Shown here: positions 1-11,500 of the stretch, one piece after another | Layout of the letters: each line of letters begins with the position of its first letter | How positions within the stretch are numbered: position 1 is the first letter of the stretch | Assembly (NCBI RefSeq): GCF_003589595.1 | Contig: NW_020654289.1 | Span: 987,076 to 1,051,075, forward strand | From: Hyposmocoma kahamanoa | Lineage: Eukaryota; Arthropoda; Insecta; Lepidoptera; Cosmopterigidae | DNA: 64,000 nucleotides | Reading direction: 5' to 3' | Translations under genes and position numbers: made by a program | The notes under the pieces: model-generated | The model's database searches: none | What the model was told of the DNA's origin: nothing | Seen by the model: only the letters and a program-made list of their open reading frames with translations

Positions 1-468
1 CCACACTGTGATCCCGGCGCACTAATGCGACCGTCGCCGCGCGTTACATGAGCCGACCACACTGTAGAATTGAACTGCCTCAATGGCCGAACGGTTACCA
101 TGCCGGACTGCCACGCAGAGGTCCCAGGTTCGAGTCCCGGGCCGGGAGAAATATTTATATGGCCTACAAATATTTCTCTCTTGAGTTTGGGTGTAATTTG
201 TGGTTGTCTATGTGTGTGTCCATGGCACCCGCGACACAGGGTTTCCCTAGTGCGGGGCTATGTTGAGTGTGTGCGTTATTTATTATTTATATTAACTGTG
301 ATCCCGGCGCACTAATGCGACAGTCGCCGCGCGTTACTTGACCCGACCACAGTGTGATCCCGGCGCACTAATGCGACTGTCGCCGCGCGTTACTTGACCC
401 GACCACACTGTGATCCCGGCGCACTAATGCGACCGTCGTCGCGCGTTACTTGAGCCGACCACACAGTG
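1..468. repeat. 56-bp tandem satellite array
   Basis: A GC-rich 56-bp unit (CACTGTGATCCCGGCGCACT then AATGCGACCGTCGCCGCGCG) starts at 1 and 57, is interrupted by a SINE, and resumes at about 294 with further unit starts at 347, 403 and 459. Units differ by only a few substitutions. The array probably continues left of the window. Confidence 0.9.
66..296 (+). mobile_element. tRNA-derived SINE, family S1, inside the satellite
   Basis: The head carries a pol III A-box-like stretch (TGGCCGAACGGT) and a B box (GGTTCGAGTCCCG), then a body with GAGAAATATTT and an AT-rich tail. It interrupts the second satellite unit. ACTGT is present on both sides (61-65 and 295-299), consistent with a short target duplication. 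Related copies lie at 5425-5585, 8906-9113 and 57248-57310. Confidence 0.8.
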
Positions 469-469
469 A

Positions 470-1140
470 AAACAGGACGTGACGCGACGCTTCGACTCTG
501 GGCCAGTGTGAGTTGAGCCTAAGTGACAGGTATAGCAATCAAGCATTTACATACTTACATAACTATACCGCTGCTGTAATTTAAAATCTGTAATGAAGGA
601 TACCTAAACGTATGTATGTATGTGTAAGTGTATGTGCTGATGTTTACTCGACCAATTTTAACGGAAAACCACTCCTTAATAAACACACTTGGATCCTTGA
701 ACTTGAAACCAGTTTTGGTTTGCCTGTTAAGTATATCTTCGAAACTGGTAAATTTCTTCTTAAATTCAAATTTATATAATATATTATATTTATATAATAC
801 CAACAGCGCGGAATAAAAAAATACCTACATTATTTTCATTCGCTATGAAATAATCAAATTATGTGTACAAATACATTAGTTGCCAACCTACTAGACACGA
901 TGCCCCAGAGTGCGGGCCTAAAAGAAATTTTCTACTATAAACTTGCCAATATATGTATATATATTATAATATAATATATTAATTACTATTGTCTAGTATT
1001 ATATTTTTCTTTAAGTGCCTTGTAAATACCTACTATTAAAAAAATTGGAATATATTACAAAGACGTTAAAATGTAATACTAAAATATTAGATATAACTGG
1101 TTGACTATAGCACCTATAAAGAGCAACACTGAGATACTCT
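470..1140. other. Intergenic, nothing recognised
   Basis: AT-rich sequence with short open frames that show no family signature. No repeat shared with the rest of the window was noticed. Confidence 0.5.
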
Positions 1141-1149
1141 CTTACCAAC

Positions 1150-1245
1150 AAAATAGAATCGTCGAAATCGATTCATAAATCGAGTCGCGTAACATATACA
1201 TAAAAAAAATTCAGTCGAATTGGGAACCTCCTTTTTTTTAAGTCA
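1150..1245 (+). repeat. Interspersed repeat family R5, 3' fragment
   Basis: Matches the end of the copies at 9545-9815 and 26375-26645: an AATCG(A/G)TTCA motif, a GCGTAACATA motif, a poly-A run, then TTGGGAACCTCCTTTTTTT. This repeat type is widespread in insect genomes; its class cannot be assigned from this sequence. Confidence 0.55.
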
Positions 1246-1599
1246 GTTAAAAAGATTTTCGTATCATCAATCGCGACACGGAGGGCAATATGCTTCAAAA
1301 CAATGCCGAGTTCACCAATGTTGGAGGGTATGCGACGCACACGGGATTACGGTACTCCTTGTTGACAATTAAAATAATACTAGCGTTTTATAATATTGGG
1401 TAGTAAGTTCTAGGAAAGGAACATAGTGTGGCCGTATCATGACATACTAGACCGTAGTAAAATAATCCTTGTAAATGGACGTAAGGATTTGCGATTCAAA
1501 ACATTCCATTATTTATTTTCATATTTTTGTTAAGTTGGCACTTTATCTGTACATCTATATCTGATCGGTTTGCATTATATCTGTACATCTATATCTGAT

Positions 1600-1735
1600 C
1601 ATCATCATCAACCCATTTATACCTTACCCTGCTGGGCATGAGTCTCCACTCAGACAAGGCAAGCTATAGTCCGCCACGCTGGCCCAATGCGGGCTTCAAA
1701 TTTTTGAATGTTTAGTTGCAATGACGAAGGACGAT
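1600..1735 (-). mobile_element. SINE/LINE tail of family S4, antisense
   Basis: ATCATCATCAACCCATTTAT followed by a GCTGGGCATGAGTCTCC block, a GTCCGCCACGCTGG block and CCAATGCGGGCTTC. This is the 3' tail also seen antisense at 25320-25440, and sense at 34450-34690 and 41640-41715. Confidence 0.65.
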
Positions 1736-2427
1736 TTTACCCCTACTTTTTAGGTGTTAGTTTGGTCTTAACTTTCTCGGCCTCTTTTAAGTTACTACGC
1801 AGCACTTGGGAATATACTAATTCATCATTAATTTTAGCTTTTATTTATTTGTAGTTTTTAATTTATCAAAAATCAAGTTACATTGTTAATGAATTGTTAT
1901 TGAATAAAGAAATAAAAATGCGTTATCGCAGGTATGCTTCGTCAACAATCATATTTGTCTTGACCTTACATTAGGTAAAGTAGACTTTTGTGAAAACAAG
2001 TACTAAGTATAGCATGTAATTTGGGAAAAGGCTGGTGCTTATAGAATACATCCACTGACTGAAATAGAATTCTCTGAACTTTAGCCAGCAGCTGCAGTAG
2101 GTGACTTCCCCGTTGGAGACGTACCATATTTGTGGTGAGGACCTACATATCGCATATTAGATCTCTACTGCGATGAATTGGGCAATTTGTGAAATTGTCT
2201 CAGAGATTGCGCGCGGCACGAGTGTTGCACCACGACCTTCTCCTTGGCCCAGTGTTGCTTAGAGGTCACAAGTTCGAATTCAGCGGCCTCACAATATACG
2301 GCATTTCTAATACTTCAATGATCTCGCAGTTACCGCAAACTACATGGCCGTTAGGAGTATTCGATTTCAAATCAAAACCAATTTAAACATTCCCTACTAC
2401 CAGTATCAAAACCACCACTAACCGTAC

Positions 2428-2722
2428 AACTCCTTGTGAAAGAGTTCGTCCAGGGAAGCACTGCCACCTTACCTTGTTCTGCCACCAAGCTTAGCTAATC
2501 TTAGCTATACTGCGTTCCGGTTTTGAATGATTACGGTGCTGGTGAAATTACAGGCACATGGGACTTGTCAACTTACGTCTCAGGGTGATGGGCGCAGTGG
2601 CAGTGCCCCTCGGGTATTTGCGACTTAAGTTCTGAGTGTCACTGCAACTGTTATGGACAGGCGTATAGCTTATCATCAGGCACATGACTTGTTAGTCCCG
2701 TCACTAGATATTATAAAAAAAA
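2428..2722 (+). mobile_element. Retroelement tail family N1, near full length
   Basis: Best reference copy of the commonest repeat here. It begins near CTCCTTGTGAAAGAGTTCGT, passes through GGTGAAATTACAGGCACATG, CAGGGTGATGGGCGCAGTGG and TTTGCGACTTAAG, and ends CGACTTGTTAGTCCCGTCAC-like then TATTATAAAAAAA. The short oligo-A 3' end and many 5'-truncated copies are typical of reverse-transcribed short elements copied by a LINE. Confidence 0.75.
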
Positions 2723-2724
2723 CA

Positions 2725-4232
2725 CCACGGTTACTTTCGGTTACTTCTGACTATTATGGTCGGTTATTTATTTATTTATTCAATATGGTACAATTCCTCT
2801 TTGCGAGTACTATCCACTTACATTAGTGCACAGCTAACGCAAAGAAAAAAATATTATTACACGCATCTGATTAAAATAATACGAAAAATAATATGAAATA
2901 AGGGAATTAACTGATGAATAATGAATTAATAATATTATGAAATAATCTAAATAATATGAAAAAAATACGAAAATGTTAAAAATTAAGTAAATTTAAAATC
3001 ATTCATTACAAAATTAATTAATTAAAAAAATTAAAATAAAACAAAATTAAAATAAATACAAACGTTGAAGACATCTCTTAAAATTATTATATAATATTAA
3101 ATAAAAATAAAATTTATTATATCGACGAGTAGTTTTTTTGTAACAAGCCAGAGTGGGCGACGCGGCACTTCCTCGAGAGGGTCATACTTTTGACCCATAA
3201 TAAACGCTACTTAGTATTTTTTATTAATCCTATGCGCGGGCTTATCTTGGTTGGTTGGGCTTATCAACATTGTAATATATTGTAAAGTAAATTATCCGTT
3301 GTTTGGTTGGCGTTCACGATACCTATGTCAATATGCACTGTACAAAATAATGTTGCGTTCTTCTAAAATCTGAATTAACATAATGTCACTCTTTGTATGA
3401 ATAATAGAATATGACAGCGAGACCAAGACAAAAACTGGGTCAATCTCATCTTGATCTTAGGTTGGACAACACTACATCACTACTACTACTACAGGACAAC
3501 ATACGTGTAGTATGTTGTTTGTAAAGGGTGTGGGTAAATGGTGTATAATATGTGCGCCGTGGTCAACTTTTCCCTATTTTTCCGTCCTCCATAAATTTGT
3601 TGTCACTCTAGAAACATCCATCCATTTAATATGTATTTTTAAATAGGTATTTATAAAATTTATGGCTCTATAAAAAGGCCTATGAGGAAAAACAAAAATA
3701 AAAACCTACCTTTTGAAGGTCAATGGAATAATTATCAATGTCAATGGAATATATATAAAATAAAAAATTTAAAAAAATACAAATTTTGTAAGAAAAGAAC
3801 GTGCATTAAATAAAAAGTTATTATGAGTATACCGAACGTTTAAACAAAACGTTTGTTTTTCCATCTCTTCCCACGTCAAAATCGTTAAGACCAAGGTTTA
3901 CAATTCCAAAGCAAAACATGCCAAACCTTTTTTATCTTACTTTTTGTCTTATTGTTTCAATTTTGGACGATTTCCACGGTTAAGCATAATGCCTATGCAT
4001 CAACCAAAAACCGAACACCGGTATTAACCAATTCAAAAAATGCGAGTTTATTCTATTGCTCGATTATAGATTAGTAATGACAAGATTTTGCCTGCAACAT
4101 TGTTCGGGTCCCCGATGAAAAATATATTAACACATAAAGTATCTTATATCCAACAGTTTGACAGAGATATTTAGACACTGAATGTTGTTTTAGATGGCGT
4201 TTTTGACATATGATTCAAAGAAATAATTTTTA
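2725..4232. other. Very AT-rich intergenic stretch
   Basis: 2760-3125 is almost pure A/T with repeated AATAATATGAAAT-like units. The remainder has no coding frame or recognised repeat. Confidence 0.5.
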
Positions 4233-4234
4233 AT

Positions 4235-4432
4235 TTTTTTTTTATGGTACCAAATGACGGGAAGAACGACTCGTGTAAGCAACACGCGTGTCCATAGCAG
4301 TTGCACTGTCACTCAGAGATTTAAATCGCAAAGATTTGAAAGGCACTGCTTCTACGTCCGTCTCCCTGAGACATAAATTGACAAGTTCCAAGGCCAGAAC
4401 GCAGTAATGCTCACATTACGGTGGCAGTTTCT
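4235..4432 (-). mobile_element. Retroelement tail family N1, antisense
   Basis: Starts (on +) with TTTTTTATGGTACCAAATGACGG and runs through ATTTAAATCGCAAAG to ACGCAGTAATGCTCAC. More diverged than the 2428 copy. Confidence 0.7.
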
Positions 4433-5022
4433 TCCTTGGCCGATTTTCTTCCTTTAATAAACAAGTCATTTGGAAAAACAGAAAACTACAACCTCGTGCT
4501 TGCTCCACTCGTATTTTAGTTTCTTAATTACCTATAAAGCGGTTTATTTACAGAGCTTCGTAATATAATGTCGTCATTATCCTCGCCATTTCTTTATACG
4601 TCCCTCTGCTAAGCCCGAGTCTCTTTTTTTATAATTTTTTTGCCCCTGCAAAGACCCTTAGGTTGAATTCACCTCTGTGCGTACCTCTGGCCTCTTCAAA
4701 CTTTCGGCGGAATGCATATCTCCTGCGTGTGAGTAATAGTTTTAATGTATTGTCCAAGCAGGTTGATATTGACCTTTTTAACACTAGTGTTGCATCGGTG
4801 AAGCGTCTTATTAGTGGTTTGTATTTTGGCGAGTAGCTAATTGTTGTGTGTGCGATTATGTCATTACCTATATAGTATAATTATTAGTTATATAGTTATA
4901 ATTTATAGCTCTTTAATTAACTTAATGTGTATCTACCGGTGAGGACCTATAATTGGCTCTCCGTTTTTATTTAAATTTATGTTATGTAAGATAGCCGTTG
5001 GTCTTCCTAAAATTAAATAATA

Positions 5023-5218
5023 AATAATAATAATAATACCAAGTGACGCGACGAACAAGTCGTACGCCAGTGGTAAGCCACACGCCCATCCTTATGAACT
5101 GTTATCAGTGCAGTGCCACCCAGAGCTTTAAATCGCAAAGATCTGAGTGGCACTGCCACTTCGCCCGTCATCCTGAGACATAAGTCCCATGTGCCTGTAA
5201 TTTCACCAACACCCATAC
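5023..5218 (-). mobile_element. Retroelement tail family N1, antisense
   Basis: AATAATACCAAGTGACG, AACAAGTCGTACGCC, AGAGCTTTAAATCGCAAAGA and GTGCCTGTAATTTCACCA appear in order as the reverse complement of the family. It is cut off at the family's middle, that is, 5' truncated. Confidence 0.75.
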
Positions 5219-5424
5219 TATGATGGACTGATGCGAATTGCGAACTTCAGGTTCCATCGTAACGTTTTCCTACGCCATTAGTGAGATGTGTTGGTACTAA
5301 ACAATAACAAACTTAGAAATTAAAGTCACAGGTGCATGTCGCCACAAGGTTTCGAAGCGCAAAGGAACTACCCATTACGCTTTCACCGCATCCACTGACA
5401 TTCTTCTTATGACATAGGAAAATA

Positions 5425-5585
5425 CGCATAGATCCCAAGTTCGATCCCCGGGCCGGGAGAAATATTTGTATAGCCATTGTATAGCCTACATTTATTTCTC
5501 TCGTGAGTTTGGGTGTAATTTGTGGTTGTCTATGTGTAAGTCCAGTCCCTAGTGCGGGGTTATATTGAGTGTGTGCGTTATTGTT
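5425..5585 (+). mobile_element. SINE family S1, fragment lacking the A box
   Basis: Begins at the B box (AAGTTCGATCCCCGGGCCGG) and continues through GAGAAATATTTG, the GAGTTTGGGTGTAATTTGTG body and the TGAGTGTGTGCGTTATTGTT end. A block corresponding to the GGCACCCGCGACACAGG part of the copy at 66-296 is missing. Confidence 0.75.
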
Positions 5586-5589
5586 AAAT

Positions 5590-6362
5590 AAAAAACAAAA
5601 ACATTTAACAAAAAGAATACATTTCGTTTCAGATAATTTGTGTTTGCGTAGAAATAAATTGTAATAATGAAAAAAAAAACAATTAATATCGTAGTAAAAT
5701 ACACTGCATAGAAACAAACAATGGAATGTATAAAGCTAACTATATTTTACATTATATTATTCTGAATTCTACGATAATAACTAATTACGAAACAATGTTC
5801 TCACTTTTCATCGTATCACAATTTCAGTAAAACATATATATATAAAAATACTTACTTATATTATATAACAATTTGTGTATTAAGACCTATTATTACTTTT
5901 TCACTTCTCATGCTCTTAAAGTACGTATTTAGGCTGCATAAAATAGGATTTTATGCTCTAGTGCATAAAATAAAATCGTCGTTTAAGACCGACACAATGA
6001 CGCCTGCGCCAACAGCCACGCGCACTAGAACTTTATTAAATAAAGTGTTACTTTTGTTTTTTTAATCCGTGTTATAATTACAAAACTAAAAAGTAGGCAA
6101 TAGTAGGTAATTCTAATAAGTTATAAGAAATAGAAATGCATAAAACATTTTACATTCAATTTTATTCAAATAATCGTTTATTTGTAATATTGCTGTTTAA
6201 TTTCCTCGCAATCGAAGTGAAAAGCAGAGTGTATAACGCGTTCATAGAACCAATTTTACCCTCGACTTAAGTATCCAGGATAGACTCGTCTCGGGTAAAA
6301 TTACTTGTTGTACAATCTACTATTTATTCCTAATAGGCATTTTAATTTCAAAGTAATAAATA
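5590..6362. other. Intergenic, nothing recognised
   Basis: AT-rich, with short open frames without family signature. Confidence 0.45.
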
Positions 6363-6365
6363 AGG

Positions 6366-6556
6366 AAACCCCCACAAAATTTCTGCTCTCGTCTTCCGTC
6401 CGATATTCTTCCGAAACAATTACTGTCAAATAAGTAATACTCGACGAAATTAAAAAAACGAACGTCAAGTATGAAGCTTCATTAGCATTATGCGTCTTTT
6501 GATTTGGTCGATTATCTCTTATTTGATAGGAATTGTTTCGAACGGAGAAATACAGG
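6366..6556. mobile_element. Foldback MITE of the GAAACAATTACTGTC family
   Basis: Left arm ACCCCCAC...CCGAAACAATTACTGTCAAA; right arm TTATTTGATAGGAATTGTTTC. Between them is GTCAAGTATGAAGCTTCATT, also found in the copies at 21903-22338 and 45484-45620. The right arm has decayed. Confidence 0.65.
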
Positions 6557-7129
6557 GCCTGTATGTTAAATTTCTGTTACTTCAATTACAAGGTGTTATT
6601 TATAACCATCCCGAAACCTTACTACGACATATTCCTATCAACTAGTTTTTTTTTAAACTACAGTACATAGATAATACTGCCGTTGTTAATTGAAAGGGCG
6701 TGTGACTTTAAAAAAAAATTGTTATGTATATGATCAGTAAGAAAAAGGCCGACCTGTCACTATTTTTATTTTTCGCAGGAGGATAAGGTATTATCCATTA
6801 AAACTTTAAATACCTAAAATATAGGATTACATTAAAATAAATTAATTTTATTTTGTTAAACAAAAAGCTGACTTTATTTAAAACACTAAGAGATTTCCAT
6901 ATTACATTCTTGCTTTGTAAACAATAGGACTTTCATTCGATAACAGACCGTGTTCTGTATAACGTTTGTAGCCTTCGCCGGTCGAGAAGTTCGAGTAATC
7001 AATCATACTGACGTGACGTCATTTCGGTTCGATTTCGAATACGACAGTTTGACGTCCGATTCGGGTGTTGTGAATAAAACTGAAAAGAAATCGGTCGACC
7101 ACCGAGTTATCGTACGCATATGGAACTTG

Positions 7130-7286
7130 ACTACTTATGTCTCACGATATCAGGCGCAGTGGTAGTGCCCCTCAGATCTTTGTTATTTAAAGCTCTGAGT
7201 GGTACTGCGACTGTCATGGACAGCCCTGTTGCTTACCGTTAGGCACACGACTTGTTCGTCCCGTCAATTAGTTATTATAAAAAAAT
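7130..7286 (+). mobile_element. Retroelement tail family N1, 5'-truncated
   Basis: Starts near CATATGGAACTTG and includes GGCGCAGTGGTAGTGCCCCT, AAGCTCTGAGTGGTACTGCG and the terminal ACGACTTGTTCGTCCCGTCA then ATTATAAAAAAA. Confidence 0.75.
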
Positions 7287-7514
7287 AGTTATTTTTTTAT
7301 TTCAATTTTCTTAAGATTATTTTCTCGTTTTTCAATTTTTGTGACAAGCTCCCTTTCAAATAACGACGTGGCGGCAGAATACGTGACATGCGCTTTTACC
7401 ACCTGAAAGTGATAAAAATAAAACTACACGAAACAACTTACGTATATGTGACATTTTATAGTTATCAACTGATTTCGTTCACAAAATCTTTAAGAGTCTT
7501 TCTTAATAATTAAT

Positions 7515-7660
7515 AAAAACGGACTTCAAAAGTGGAATTACATCTCTATTGCCAAGTATTATTGGAAACGGTTGAGGCAAAGTAAGGCAAATCCAATAAA
7601 CCGTGTTCATCCCCTAATTCGCCACCCTTACAGGTGGAATGTTTTGTTCAAAACCTATAA
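7515..7660 (+). repeat. Interspersed repeat family R5
   Basis: ACGGACTTCAAAAGTGGAAT, CTATTGCCAAGTATTATTGG and TCGCCACCCTTACAGGTGGA in order. Matches the first half of the 9545-9815 copy. Confidence 0.55.
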
Positions 7661-8127
7661 AAGAGGGACATCACTATCTTATCATAGTCGTTAACTTTCA
7701 TACTCCTATCCATGCATGCAATGCATTCAGTTTAGCCGTCGATTTGTCGATGTAAGCGACACGTTATGCGACATTGAACCAAAATTCAATTTCCTTAGGG
7801 GTATTTTTTAAAAGAGTACTTTACATAAACATAATTTAAGACTCGTGCAAATGTGAAACAAAACAATGTTCATAAATTTATGAAGATTTTTCGAAACGTG
7901 TATATATTTTATGTTATGGTTTTTGATGTCATAGATGATACCTTTAAAAAGTGAACCAAAACCCATCTCACTCTGGTCCAATTGTTTACAAGTCTACAGT
8001 CTTCCTCGCTATAATCACTTACCTAAACACTACAAGGCGACAAAGGGAAGCACTCTAACTGATCCCATGCCATCCCGAGAGCTGAAATAATATTGTTAAT
8101 ATCTTTTTTAAGTTTATTAAATGTCAC
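7661..8127. other. Intergenic, nothing recognised
   Basis: No coding frame or shared repeat seen. It lies just 3' of the CRAL-TRIO gene, so it may hold that gene's 3' end. The nearest minus-strand AATAAA-type signal noticed is near 8113-8118. Confidence 0.35.
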
Positions 8128-8205
8128 GATGTTTAAATACCACGATATTCAATTATTTTTGTGAAATTACTTCACTAGTTTGTTATAATTACTAATACAA
8201 AATAA
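8128..8205 (-). mobile_element. SINE family S3, 3' fragment
   Basis: ATATTCAATTATTTTTGTGA and AATTACTTCACTAGTTTGTT match the distal end of the copies at 10500-10795 and 43425-43605. The tRNA-like head is absent. Confidence 0.6.
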
Positions 8206-8431
8206 AATTCTCTATAAATTCATAAAAGCGATTGTAAAATTGGTCCCAATACTCCCAAAATATAATTTCAATGTGCAAAACAATAATTTATACAAATTGT
8301 CACTTATTTGTACAATGTAAGGTTTAAAAACATGCATTGATGTAATTTTACATGAGTGTTCATATGAAAGAGAATCAGCGTCAAGACAGCGTGTGGCCCC
8401 AATATATCAATTTAGATCTTTGAAATAAAAA

Positions 8432-8546
8432 CTAATCGATGGCAAGACTTCTGAAACCCGTGGTAACTTCTGCGTTGTTTTCTTTCTCCTTCTTGCTCTT
8501 TGATTTTTTGCTCGCCGCCATCCATAAATCGGTGTTCAGTTTTTCC
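8432..8546 (-). CDS. CRAL-TRIO protein, last coding exon
   Basis: The acceptor TATTCACAG precedes it. One base completes the Arg codon split with the previous exon, then EKLNTDLWMAASKKSK, KEKENNAEV and TTGFRSLAID, then TAG at 8434-8432. The Lys/Ser-rich insertion before the conserved ending is longer than I recall for close relatives. Confidence 0.9.
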
Positions 8547-11500
8547 CTGTGAATAGACGACACAATAAATATAACTTATTTAGTATCTTAAAAAAATCAT
8601 GTCGAATTAAATCATCAGATCACCAACATTGCATCTTTTGCAAACAATAACTTTGCTTGATGCTAGTTCAGAGAGGTGTGCGTGGGGAATTAGTTGCTAT
8701 TAAAGAAAATATACAAAAGTAAATGAAGACTTTTTAAAGAAAAAATGACTATAAATTATGTGTAGTTAAGAAAAGAGATTTTATACCACAGAACAATTAG
8801 TATATGGCCAATCCTCGGCCTCGTATTTAGTAGAGGCGAAGCCTTAAACACCGTCGGGAAGTTGCCTACTTATCGGTATTCTACAGAATGTAATAATAAT
8901 AATAACTACGCAAACACTCAACATAGCCCCGCACTAAGGAAACCCTGAGTCACGGGTGCCATGGACACACACATAAACAACCACAACTTACACCTCAACT
9001 CACGAGAGAAATAAATGTAGGCTAAACAAATATTTCTCCCGGCCCGGAAATCGAACCTGGGACCTCTGCGTGGCAGGCCATCATGGTAACCGTTCGGCCA
9101 AGGAGGCCATTAAAATATATCACGGAGAGTGTGCGACGGTAGGTGTGCATGCTCCATCGTCGACCTCATCGTCACTTTCCATAAGGTGAGATGGAGGTCA
9201 AATGCGCACTTATTTTTGTATATAAAAAAACCTGTTCTAAGAAAGTTTTACATTGTCATAATAATAAGAAGAAGAATATAACAATTATGTGCCAAACAAC
9301 TACACCAATGGCCTGGTCTCAAGCCAGGGAATTCCCTGTACTATGGCACTAAAGTTAAATAATGGAATTCATTCCGGGGCTCTACTCGGAACACCCAGAC
9401 CAGAAACATAAGTTCGTTTCCCAAATTGGTCCTACCGGGAATCGAACCCGGGACCTCCGTATCCATTCGTCTTCTTAATATACAAAAAGTTAAAGGGTAG
9501 GAAATGGATTAAAATATTTAATATCGTCTAAAATTTAATAGAAATAATCTCAGAACATAGTACTAAAAAACCGACCGCAAAAGTTCGTTGATTGAAATCG
9601 ACTCCCGGAAAGTGCGTGAAACCGGATTCGTCCCCTAGTTTGCCACCCTTAGAGGTGGAATATTTTCTTTAAATTTAAATGGAACCAATAATGAGGTACC
9701 CACTTTTCAACAAAAAAGAATGGGTAATCAAAATCGGTTCACAAATGCCGCTGGAGTTATCGCGTAATATACACACAAAAAAAGCAGTCTAATTGAGAAC
9801 CTCCTCTTTTTTTTAAAGTCAGTAAAGTCTTACGGATTTCTCTGTTGGGGTAATTCGTCTCTCTGAAACAAGTTACGACTAACGTTAAATAAATAAAAAC
9901 ATTATTATTTTTGTCGCTTTACCTGTGTCTGGAAATCAAGTCGAGGGCATCTTTCATATGGTCGGTCATTTTCCCATTCGTGCCGCCAAAGTCTTCTGGC
10001 AGATCTTCTTTACTCAAATACTGGAACAGTGTACTCGATTTGGACGTATGGAAATGTATCTATGAACAAAAACATTTTAATTTTAAAGTATATATTCAAG
10101 TCATTAGAATAGAATGTACATATCGTCACTGGAAAGCGATAATGCTGTAACCCGCAATACCTGCAAAAATACTTTTTTTTGCATATTCTTGTTCAGTTTT
10201 TTTTTTCTGCTTCGATTGGTCTGGGTCTCATGTCTCTAAAATAAAAAATAAACTCTGGACAGCATAATTTTTTAACGCTTTTTTCTGATTAAGGAATTTT
10301 AAAACGATTAACCCACATAAAATCCAATGTTTTTTTGCGAAATGTGCATTACATCAAGAACACGTAATTAAATGTTTCTGTGCCTCTGATTACAGCATTT
10401 TTGCGTTCCCTAATATTAAAATTGTACCACTTACAGCATTTACTTGGGTGTTGTTAAGTACGAACAATGTGATTTACAGCGTTTTAAAGGCCCTAGTTTT
10501 AACAGTGCAACGAGTTAATTAAATTTTTATTGAATTGATATTCAATTAGTTTTTGTGAAATTACTCCACTAGTTTGTTATAATTATTAATACAAAGATCG
10601 AACACTCAGAAAAAACACTCAGAAAAAATCCTTTGATCCGGTCGGATTCGAACCGACGTTTTCTTGCATACCGTGCCAGACGCTATACCAACTAAGCCAC
10701 GGAACGAACCAACGGACCTCACGAATTTCTCTATGTGCTTGCGTCGTGTCTTTGTACTTGGTCTTTCAACGACTTTTTAGTAGTAGCGCCATCTATGAGT
10801 GTTACGATATTTAAAAACAAATATAGACAAGTACAGAACTTCTCCCTACGTCATTTTTCCTTCCCTCGCTTAATGACACCACAACTTACAGCAATCTTTA
10901 GAGACTACGCATGCAGCAGTGGGGGTACTTGTGTGTGTTGTCCGAGGTTTTTTATAGCCAAATCGAAAGTATTTTTTCAATTATTATTGAAAATATTATA
11001 TCTTTTCCTTATTTTATTTTATTACTTATTATATTTAATCTCGTTTATTTATTCAGACCATAAGAGTCAGAAATTAATGAACGACGTAGGACTCATAAAT
11101 ATGATGCATTTAAATTATAGTGAAATTGACTCAAATCACCATGATTAAAGTGATTTTATTCGACTGAGAAATCCTACAAAGTTGAAAATTATTGTGATAT
11201 GTAGGTATGTTAATATGTTTAGGTGATTATTATTCACTAAGTCACTAAAACGAATTTAGATACAATATTGCAAACAAGCCATTTTCTAGATACGTACATA
11301 TTATGTACGTATCCAGATATATCTCTCGCCGTTCTCCCAACGGGGCAGGCAGGGAAATGTTTTGGAGCTGAATCTCCTCAACCGGGTGGTGGAGGGCCTT
11401 TTCCCCGAACCGCAGCCCTTCACCCCACCGGCTATGGTGCCCCCCAGAACAGACGGGGGGCAGACTGAGGAACCCCCCCCCCCGGAAATCACCGAGGGGG

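Noticed and set aside
1..468. Possible CRISPR array from the regular 56-bp repeats
   Set aside because: The units are contiguous tandem copies without unique spacers, in a eukaryotic context.
5313..5717. 134-codon minus-strand open frame
   Set aside because: It spans a SINE fragment and AT-rich flank, with no domain, splice context or codon bias.
10634..10713. Minus-strand sequence that looks like a tRNA gene
   Set aside because: The A and B boxes are good, but the acceptor-stem ends do not pair, and the same sequence recurs at 43500 and 50540 with shared flanks, so it is a SINE head.
10735..11148. 137-codon plus-strand open frame rich in Tyr, Phe and Leu
   Set aside because: It starts in a SINE flank and runs into AT-rich sequence; hydrophobicity follows from T-rich composition.
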